Below are positions 56,332 to 64,000 of a stretch of DNA of 64,000 nt, piece by piece. The notes under the pieces are model-generated. The model made no database searches. It was not told where the DNA came from and worked only from the letters and a program-made list of their open reading frames with translations. Numbering within the stretch: position 1 is the first letter of the stretch; each line of letters opens with the position of its first letter. Made by a program: the position numbers and the translations under genes. Location: NCBI RefSeq assembly GCF_001625215.2, contig NC_030385.2, positions 42,619,598 to 42,683,597 on the forward strand, in the 5' to 3' direction. The DNA is from Daucus carota subsp. sativus (Eukaryota; Streptophyta; Magnoliopsida; Apiales; Apiaceae).

Positions 56332-58203
56332 TCAAGATTCTGCAGATGCAGATTGAACACAACAAAACCACTTTCTCTGCAAATAATAAAGAATGACAGT
56401 GCGTATCAGAATGAAGCTAATAAGTCAAGCCGCCAACTAAAATTGCGCAGCTGTGTGTCTTCAGATCAGGGAAAATACAAGTAAATATCAACACTACTTT
56501 CAGCAGTAGAATTATACTATGGGCATTTTAAACTTCTAACTCATTTAATTCGTCAACTGGATATAATTAGTTCCTCCTATGATATAGAGCATTGTATCAT
56601 CACTGGCTGACAGTGTTAATCAAAATATATACCAACAGAGAAAAGAAGAAAACGCTTTAGCTGTAAAACCTTTTTGAAATTGCCAGTTAATTTAAACATA
56701 GCAAGTAGGCAGTCCCAAAATGCAAGATTAATTTAACAGCTTGTGGGAAAATTTGACAAATTATGCATAGCAACAATATTTTTAATTTCATAGTGACAGT
56801 TATTCTACGCCATAACCATAAAACAAAAATAATCCATTGATATAATATTTTCAGAACAAACCATAAACATATTGTGGTTAGTAGATAAATAGTGTACACT
56901 AGTTCTAAAGAAGTTCTATTAAACCGAATTACTATGTGATACTCCTAGAGGGCTTGGTGTAGTATCTCATTCAACAAAACCACAATTTTTTTATAAATAA
57001 TCAACTTCTTTTCTGACAAACAAAATATTTCAATCATCTCTATCACACACGAACTATCACAAAAAGAAAAGATAAAGTAAGCATTATGAAGTATTTAGCA
57101 AATATAAAAAAAACATTATGAAGTCTTAAACTATATTGATGCACAGGTTAGATTAAACTGTGTCTTACAGACTGAGGCTTGCCGAAGGTTGTTTTGCGCT
57201 TGAACATTGAGGGATTCGAGCCATCTTTTGGTGGTGAGTCAGCCTTGCCACCTGTCCTTTTTTCATCCCGGGCCTTATTAAATATCACTGTGAATCCTTC
57301 GGCTGATGCTGGGTCATTGACATCCCATTCACCAAACTTAGGCAATGGTAGACCTTTATCCTGAAAGAAGTATAAATTGAAAACAGTAAACCATCTTCAA
57401 TTTCATAATCGCTATACAACCAGATGCTAAGACAACTCAAATGAACTTGTCACTGAAACTAGTGCAGGCTAAATCATTGCTAAGCCTTTCACTAAATAAA
57501 ATTTGCAGCACCGCCAGCACCAATACACTTTAGGTAGCAGATTGCTTGTTCTGTTACAATCAAGCTTGCAAACTGACACCTCCAAATGACACATTCTCCT
57601 TCTTCATATGGTAAAAAAATCACAGGGTAATGTCAAGTATCAACCTGTATTTTTGGGGGTGTTGGAGGTTATAGACTACAAAGTTTCTCAGTTAGAGCAA
57701 AAGTCTAATGCATAAACTATGACCAGTGTTGAACTAAGTATTAAGTGAATTTACAAAAAGATCACACCAAGATAGCATGAATGACACCCTTGGCTTCCCT
57801 AGACCGAGCAACGATAACATGTGAAGTAACCAGCTCATCTAAAACCGATCATCTATTATTTACCAATTACATTGTCAAGGTCAGAGTCTTTAAGCAAAGA
57901 CATGGGTTGTCTGTATTGTTTTATATATTTGAATTATCAGATCATTGACCATAACCACCTCAAAACTTTTACAGCTTCTCTAAGTGAACCAGAAGAATTT
58001 AACATTAATGATACAAATAAAGTGTCTTGTGTTGTGCATCCATGTAAACATTAAAAATAAAAGAAAATCATTCACAATTCTCATACACAGGATTATACAA
58101 AAAAGGGGAATGAATCATGCAGAGCTGCATCATAACATAACAGTACAGGCTTAGAAAAATATATACACAACCATAAAGAGAAAATTCAGAGAAATACCTC
58201 CAT
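56332..58203 (-). CDS. NOI: NOI / RIN4-like protein (AvrRpt2-cleavable domain), three exons
   Basis: Exons are 58203-58198, 57360-57169 and 56376-56332 (minus strand), giving 80 residues with phase-0 joins. Exon 1 is only ATG GAG. Exon 2 carries the NOI domain with LPLPKFGEWDVNDPASAEGF and FNKARDEKRTGGKADSP. PKFGEWD is the site that the bacterial protease AvrRpt2 cuts in RIN4. Exon 3 ends RKWFCCVQSASAES; the CC pair is a probable palmitoylation site that would tether it to the plasma membrane, as in RIN4. RIN4 is guarded by plant immune receptors; the short NOI proteins are less understood. Length and exon plan fit the short NOI family. No lesion is seen. Confidence 0.9.
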
Positions 58204-58393
58204 GAAAGTTGTGAAGATGATATTGCAGCAGAGAAAGAGTTTGGCAAAGTGAAATCTCCCCCACTTTTTTCCTGCTTGTAAAATTTTGATTGATCGCTTC
58301 GAAATCCAAGAAAGAAAATATAGTTTGTACAGCTGGCTATGAACAACCATGTGGACAGGGCCAAGCTGTGGGGTCCACATTTAATATAATATA

Positions 58394-58644
58394 CTCCCTC
58401 CGTCCCTCTGAGTTGTATAGATTGGGAGACGGGGAGTCGGCATCGATTTTAATGCTCTTGTAAAGTATAATTATATAATTTATTTTTAAGATTTTTTTTT
58501 CTGAATAAAAGTTTGAATGTTATATTTTTATTAAGAAAAAGAAAATTTTAAAAATAAGTTATAGAACTATATTTTATAAGAGCATTGAAGTGCGTGTCGA
58601 GTAGTGAAAAAAAAAACGTATACAATTAAATTAGACAGAGGAAG
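58394..58644. mobile_element. Stowaway-like MITE upstream of NOI
   Basis: The ends ctccctccgtccctctgag and ttagacagaggaag are flanked by TA (58392-58393 and 58645-58646). It lies about 190 bases before the NOI start codon. The interior is related to the 40564 and 60515 copies. Confidence 0.85.
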
Positions 58645-58688
58645 TAATCAATATAGAAGTTGGAAACAAAATATTAGTTTATAAAATA

Positions 58689-58916
58689 CTCGCTGATCCC
58701 ATTTTACTACTCTCTTTTGAAAACAACGTATTTAAAAAAATATTTGAATTATATATTTCAATTATTATTTTAATATCACATATAAATATAATAAATTTAT
58801 ATTAGAAGTGATAAAAATAATAGGATAAATTTGTAATTTTGTATATATAATTGGACAATTATAATAAGAAAAAAAAATCTTCAAAAAAACCCCCTAGTAT
58901 TTTGGCCTGAACGGAG
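58689..58916. mobile_element. Degenerate Stowaway-like MITE
   Basis: The sequence begins ctcgctgatcccattttac and ends ttttggcctgaacggag, with TA at both edges. The terminal repeats are eroded. Confidence 0.5.
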
Positions 58917-59013
58917 TAACAAAATTAATCAAAGCAAGTTATCGATCAGAGAATTCTTTACCCGGTTTGTGAAATGACTTGAAATTTTTTGTGTTTTTGT
59001 TTTTGTCAGAAGT

Positions 59014-60061
59014 TAGGGGTGTGCACGGGTCGGCTCGGCTCGATTTTTAGCTAAAACCGTTACCGAACCGTACATGTCGGTTCGGTTCGGTTTCTACCTT
59101 AAAACCGTTACCGAACCGTTTCAAACGGTTTTTTCCGGTTCGGTTAACCGTCGGTTTGGTTACGGTTTTTTTCGGTATTCTATAATAAAAAATATTATAC
59201 AAATTTAATAATCAACTCAAAAATTTTTTTAATGAAAAATAAGGTATAATCACTAATTAAATATTATTCATTAGTACGTATTTTACCAAAATAAATAAGA
59301 AAGAAAATATTAAAATATAAATACTTATTAATATAATCGAAATGAAGTAGATGAGCACTATTACGGTATATAAAGATGATCCAGAAATGTAAAGTATGAA
59401 TTAGCCCAATGTTTTTTTTTTTTAAGAAAACGAACTTGCATTACTTAGAAATTATCAGAATTCAGTACAAGGCTTAGTTACAGAGTATCTCTTTATGGAA
59501 ATGATGTTAATTACTAACTACTCTATTACTCTCTCTCTCTATTTAAATATAACAAAGGAAAATGCTACATGCACAAGAATAGGTACAGAATTATTCACAG
59601 AATGAGTATGTGTTAACTTGTGATTGGAATGGGCCCCCTGCACATGCATTAATAGCACCAATTAAAACACCCCACCTAGATTGCCATGTCATTTTGTGTA
59701 AAATTATGTATCCAATTTTGTGCATGTAGCACTACTCTATAACAAACTAGTGTAACTTGCTGACTTGTAACTATAGTTGAGGTGGATAGTTCCTTGCTTA
59801 GCAGATAATATACCAATAATACCAATGTAATAATTTATTTTATATAAAATATAAAATATATAATAAATTATATAATATTATATAAGCGGTTCGGTTTTTT
59901 GGTTCGGTTTTAGGTGTAAAACCGTAACCATCGGTTCGGTTAACCGTCGGTTCGGTTGAGCTACGGTTTTTTTTGGTTTTTGTCGGTTTCAGTTTTTTTC
60001 GGTGTGGTTTTCCGGTTTTTCGGCTCGGTTTCGGTTTTTTGGTTTTTTTTGCTCACCCCTA
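59014..60061. mobile_element. hAT-like non-autonomous element (1048 bp)
   Basis: The termini taggggtgtgcacggg and gctcacccctat form a short inverted repeat (TAGGGGTG/CACCCCTA). tcagaagt is duplicated exactly at 59006-59013 and 60062-60069; an 8-bp duplication is the hAT hallmark. Subterminal regions are dense in cggttcggtt and ccgaaccg motifs that may bind a transposase. It has no coding capacity. A smaller element is nested inside at 59562-59731. Confidence 0.88.
59562..59731. mobile_element. Small MITE nested in the hAT-like element
   Basis: It starts gctacatgcacaagaat and ends ttgtgcatgtagc, a clean inverted pair. Interior sequence with gtacagaatt and atgggccccctg recurs at about 40850-41010, so it is a repeat family. 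Confidence 0.7.
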
Positions 60062-60514
60062 TCAGAAGTGTAGATAAATTTGATCCAACTTTGACTGAAA
60101 AATATGTATATTAAATAATTGAATAAAATTATGAAATATATATCATTGAAAAGATTATCAAATCTATTTTAGAATATATTTTTCAGTTTTGTAAAATTGT
60201 AAAAGAATAATTTTTAATTTTCAGTCAAAGTTGGGTCAAATTGACCATCAAAAAGTCAAACTGGACAGTTAATTTGGGACGGAGGGAGTAGTACTCTAAG
60301 TGGAAAGAAGTGACAGCAGACACAAAGAAGATTTGATAATTCTGACAAATACGCATTTATGGTACTTTACACACGTTCATTATATGAATGCACCTTGGTT
60401 ACTGGAATTCGTAGTTCCCTACAAAAATGCAAGCTGGCTCCTTGTGTCAACCAACTCACTACCCTCTGCTTATTCTTTTCCCACTTCCTTTAAATTGATG
60501 GGGACAATTTTATA

Positions 60515-60768
60515 CTCCCTCCGTCCCAGTCAATTGTATACGTTTCTTTTTCACTGCTCGACACGCCGCTTTTTAAGGCTCTTATAAAACATAGTTCTAC
60601 AACTTATTTTTAAGATTTTCTTTTTTTGTATAAAAGTATAAATGTTATATTTTTATACAAAAAAAGAAAATCTTAAAAATAATTTACAGAACTATACTAT
60701 ATTGAAGCATTAAAGTCCGTGCCGCGCCCCCGTCCCCCAATGTATACTATTGACTGGGACGGAGGGAG
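60515..60768. mobile_element. Stowaway-like MITE, inverted relative of 40564-40813
   Basis: The ends ctccctccgtcccagtc and gactgggacggagggag are perfect inverted repeats flanked by TA (60513-60514 and 60769-60770). The interior matches the reverse complement of the 40564 copy almost throughout. Confidence 0.92.
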
Positions 60769-60952
60769 TATCACATGCAGATTGCAGGTAATTTATGCGT
60801 CTCAATTCATATGTTCTTTTCAAAAAAACATACATATTAAAAAAATAGTTAGTTAGATATAATTTTATCTCAGATATCATTAGTACGTGATAAAGGAGAA
60901 TAGAATTGAGTTTCAAAAAAAACATAATAAATATGGATTAAATATGATTAAG

Positions 60953-61415
60953 TTGGTCAATGATTGAAAAAGTGACTCAAATGAGTTACTCATTTAAAAA
61001 TTTATATCAAAAATATCATTCTATCGTTAGTCGAAATTCTGAAAGTATTATATATTGAATTTCGTACATTTTTTATGAATAGTATTGCATCCAAATGAAA
61101 GGTACCGAGTTCTACTATTTTAACAAATATTTTTAGATTTTTAAAATTTGATCAACTATTTATTTTTATTTAAATTAAATAAAACAATCAAAAAATTAAA
61201 AATAAATAGTTGATAAATTTTTAAAAATCTAACAATATTAGCTAAAATAGTAGAACTCGGTACCTTTCATTTGGATGCAATACCATTCATAAAAAATGTG
61301 CGAAACTCAATATATAAAATTTTCAGAATTTCGACTAACGATGAAGTGATATTTTTTATACAAATTTTTAAATGAGTAATTCATTTGAGTCACTTTTTCA
61401 ATCAGTGACCAACTT
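60953..61415. mobile_element. Near-perfect palindromic MITE (~460 bp)
   Basis: The left half starting ttggtcaatgattgaaaaag is repeated in reverse in the right half ending tttttcaatcagtgaccaa. The pairing continues inward through ggtaccgagttctac/gtagaactcggtacc to a short AT-rich centre near 61165-61200. It has no coding capacity and its transcript would be a long hairpin. Confidence 0.85.
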
Positions 61416-62171
61416 GAGTCATCGAATTAGTCACCTGATTGATATTTAACCCTAATAAATATAGAGATAAAATTGTATTGAAAGAAGAGAGACAAGTATT
61501 TTGGGATAATTTTTTTTTCCAAAAGAGATCTGTAAATTGAGACGGGAGAAGTAGGAGTAACTGTTTTCCGTATTTTATTCACCACTTTTTATTTATTAGG
61601 GACTTTTTATTGAAAAATAATGATTTATTTATTAAGGTTAATATATTTAAAAAATATTTAAATTATCATACAATGTATCTCACATGCAGGTACAATTACT
61701 AACGGGTTCGCCCTAGTTTTATAGTAGTACTTTACCCTCCTCTCACTTATTTACCTCATTATATACTTATATATAATAAGCGTAAGGGAGATAATTTGGT
61801 CGCATGGTCTTCTGGTCCAAAATATTATCATCCGTTGGATCTTATATTGAACAAATAAGCACCGTTAGATTGGAAAATTAACTTCTGTTCTACAAGGCAA
61901 CTGATATCACCTTGCATATTTATAATTGCTTTTCTGAATCCAAAACAAATTCTGTCTTTCACGTGTATATGATTTTTTTAATCCCAAATAAATATTTTCT
62001 ACCAGTTTTATTCGTAGAAACATATGAATCTCACCGTCACAATTTTTTTATAATATATTTTAAAATTAATAAGCCGGATTTATGTGATTAGCAAATACAA
62101 AAACTTTTTCTTAATCCAAAATAGATTCTACCTTCTTATTGCATGTTTATGATTCCTTTTCTTAATTCAAA

Positions 62172-62302
62172 AACAAATTATGTTTATCAATTTTAATTTA
62201 GAACCATATAATTTTTTTGAAAAATATTTAAATCACAACAAATTATGTTTATCAATTTTAATTTAGAACCATATAAATTTTTTGGAAAATATTTAAATCA
62301 CA
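62172..62302. repeat. 65-bp tandem duplication
   Basis: Two copies begin aacaaattatgtttatcaat at 62172 and 62237 and end with tatttaaatcaca. The SINE inserted at the end of the second copy. Confidence 0.85.
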
Positions 62303-62453
62303 TTATATATTTTTTTATTTTTTTGTAACCTAAGAACCCGCAACCACTACCCTTCGGATCACGCAATAGCGTTAATCCACCCTTTGGGAGTCGAACCTGT
62401 GACCAAGAGAATACATGTCCTCTCTTTAACCAGCTAAACCAACCCTTGCGGGC
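62303..62453 (-). mobile_element. tRNA-derived SINE with 13-bp target duplication
   Basis: Read on the minus strand, it begins gcccgcaagggttggtttag and contains a Pol III A box (tttagctggttaaag) and a perfect B box (ggttcgactcc) about 45 bases later. It ends with an A-rich tail next to the flank. tatttaaatcaca is repeated exactly at 62290-62302 and 62454-62466. These are the marks of a short interspersed element moved by a LINE enzyme. Confidence 0.9.
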
Positions 62454-63812
62454 TATTTAAATCACACTATAATAATTCTAATATAAAATACATTTATAAA
62501 TATAATCTAATAAGAGTTGGCAATAACGTATTCCACTCAAAATATATTAAAATTTGATAAAAAAAATTTAATACTTTGGCAGGGTACATACGAGAAAAAA
62601 AATGGCTTCATTACAATAGTTTATTTGAAACCATTAATGGCCTTGATGATGTATTTACCACAGTTCTAACTTATAAACAAATTATAATTTCGAATTTTAT
62701 TTTATTGAAAATTTTAATTTATTATTTATAAATAAAATTTCTTCACACCATTTAAAATATATTTAAGAAATTTATAAATAATTAAAAAGCTCCCGTACCT
62801 TGCACGGGCTATAAGCTAGTTTATTTAATTTATAGGTAATTTTGAGTGGTATATATAATATTTAAAACTTTAAGGTGCATAATTTATGTTCAATTTTCTT
62901 GTTATAAATATTTAAATATTAAATTTTTATTTAGAAAAAATAAAAATAATTTATGAAAGGAGTCTTAAAAAGCGTGTTCAGGCCCATCCTTCAGGCTAAA
63001 CAAGCTAGCAGGACAGAGAGTAGTATTTTTTTTATTCACCATTTTCTATTTATTAGAGGTTTTTTATTTTTTTATACAATGCAAATAATTATTATCACTA
63101 ATTTTCTATATAATTGTCGTTACAGAGTGACATATAATATCTGTAACATGGGTATTCAAATATTTGATTTGGGTGGTATATGCATTTTTCTAACAAAAAT
63201 ATATTATAAATAAATATTTAAAATATAATTTTTTTTAATCATATAGTCAAAAAAGTTGAATATGTATTCATATTAAAACCACTTATAAAAAAAGATGAAG
63301 TAATAAAATATGATAAAATCTGGAGAAATTACGGTAAGACTTGATAATTAAAGAAATATAAATTGATATTTATTCTCCATCCAAAAATCAAGATATTGAT
63401 GAAATAATTTTAAAAAATTCGATCAAGTGCAGTGGTTCTGCAAAATTGGAAATAAAATGGAAGCAGCGGAAAATGCAAAGAAAATCATTGAAAGAAAATC
63501 ATCAATGCAGTTGCACTAGCACATATTGTGTGGCATTTAATTAAATTTGGATTTTGGCCTTGCTCCAGTAGATAACTCACAACCATCTTCGGCCATTTCC
63601 GCATTGCTGATCTCTGCAGCTTATAAGTTACAAATGCATTTGTCTGCATGCACTATCCATGCAAAAAAGTCTTGTCTTCAACTGCCAAATACCCTGCTAT
63701 GTGTCATCTTTCTGGAGGATCTAATTTCCATGCCCAAATTTATCATATACACAACTTTCATCTACAATCTCCTCATTTTCTCCCCCTCTGCAGAATTTTA
63801 GACAGGAGCAAG

Positions 63813-64000
63813 ATGTGTTCAATGAATTTATTGTACTTGCTCGCAGTTTCTGCGCTCCTGTCTGCAATAAATTGCACAAAAATCAATCCAGACACTTTCG
63901 GAGAAGGTACTTGTCAGTACCCTGATTGTGCCCCGCAGCTTCCACCACCATCCACTTACCAGCCATACGCCTCTCCACCGCCTCCAGCACCAATTAGTCC
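63813..64000 (+). CDS. Secreted proline-rich/extensin-like protein, 5' part only
   Basis: The first ~62 residues are present before the window ends. MCSMNLLYLLAVSALLSAIN is a clear secretory signal peptide with cleavage likely near Cys/Thr 22. Next comes a short cysteine-bearing segment (GEGTCQYPDCAPQLPPP), then proline repeats of the SPPPPAP type, which are hydroxylated and glycosylated in cell-wall extensins and arabinogalactan proteins. It probably acts in the cell wall. The ATG at 63813 fits the signal peptide; an ATG three codons later (63822) is possible. Full length and any second domain cannot be judged. Confidence 0.75.
   Translation, partial: MCSMNLLYLLAVSALLSAINCTKINPDTFGEGTCQYPDCAPQLPPPSTYQPYASPPPPAPIS

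Larger units (their letters stand above)
60769..63812. other. Gene-free region before the proline-rich gene
   Basis: AT-rich DNA with a long palindrome (60953-61415), a 65-bp tandem duplication and a SINE (62303-62453). Open frames at 62953-63213 and 63547-63801 have no recognisable domain. The last few hundred bases are the promoter and leader of the next gene. Confidence 0.5.

Noticed and set aside
58068..58380. 98-codon hydrophobic frame near the NOI start
   Set aside because: It crosses the NOI leader in another frame. It has no domain, and the NOI splice structure explains the region better.
1..64000. A coordinated multi-gene cluster or new defence or biosynthetic system
   Set aside because: The neighbouring genes are unrelated housekeeping, F-box, wall and immunity genes in mixed orientation. 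I saw no evidence of joint function.

Overview
This window is nuclear DNA from a flowering plant. The genes are split by GT-AG introns with AT-rich intergenic DNA, and their families are plant-specific: a plastid DAHP synthase, a QUASIMODO2-type methyltransferase, a NOI protein and a SPINDLY relic. It looks like a core eudicot. The SPINDLY-like N-terminus resembles asterid forms more than the Arabidopsis one, but that is a weak clue and I do not name a species.

Layout. 1-2.7 kb: a minus-strand plastid DAHP synthase whose last exon lies before base 1. 4.5-13.0 kb: an Athila-like Ty3/gypsy LTR retrotransposon with 1458-bp LTRs that differ by one base where I compared them, a perfect 5-bp target duplication and a tRNA-Asp primer site. 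It encodes only Gag and protease, with no reverse transcriptase or integrase, and sits inside an older MITE. 13-21 kb: an F-box/LRR gene (minus), then MITEs, a 1-kb fold-back element with a (TA)n tip, a hairpin cluster and a small LEA-like gene. 21-29 kb: a two-exon gene for a small, probably mitochondrial protein, then a long gene-poor stretch. 29.7-39.9 kb: an eight-exon QUA2-type methyltransferase (plus) facing a four-exon SDS22-type LRR gene (minus). This pairing matches, from memory, the adjacent Arabidopsis genes At1g78240 and At1g78230.

42-51 kb: a second copy of the MITE hit by the LTR element, a 1.4-kb inverted repeat, and a SPINDLY pseudogene with introns, two stop codons, three frameshifting lesions and lost catalytic exons. 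A decayed gypsy pol fragment lies just upstream of it. 52.4-53.6 kb: an intact single-exon F-box gene. 54-55 kb: unrecognised gene-like debris. 56.3-58.2 kb: a complete three-exon NOI/RIN4-like gene. 58.4-63 kb: Stowaway-like MITEs, a hAT-like element with an 8-bp target duplication, a 460-bp palindrome and a tRNA-derived SINE with a 13-bp target duplication. 63.8 kb to the end: the start of a secreted proline-rich protein gene that runs off the window.

The genes do not form one pathway. QUA2 (pectin and cell adhesion) and the proline-rich protein point to the cell wall, DAHP synthase to the shikimate pathway, the F-box proteins to ubiquitin ligases and NOI to immunity. I found no convincing new multi-gene system. 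The most interesting material is the non-autonomous gag-protease element and its dated nested insertion, the fold-back elements, and the SPINDLY pseudogene.
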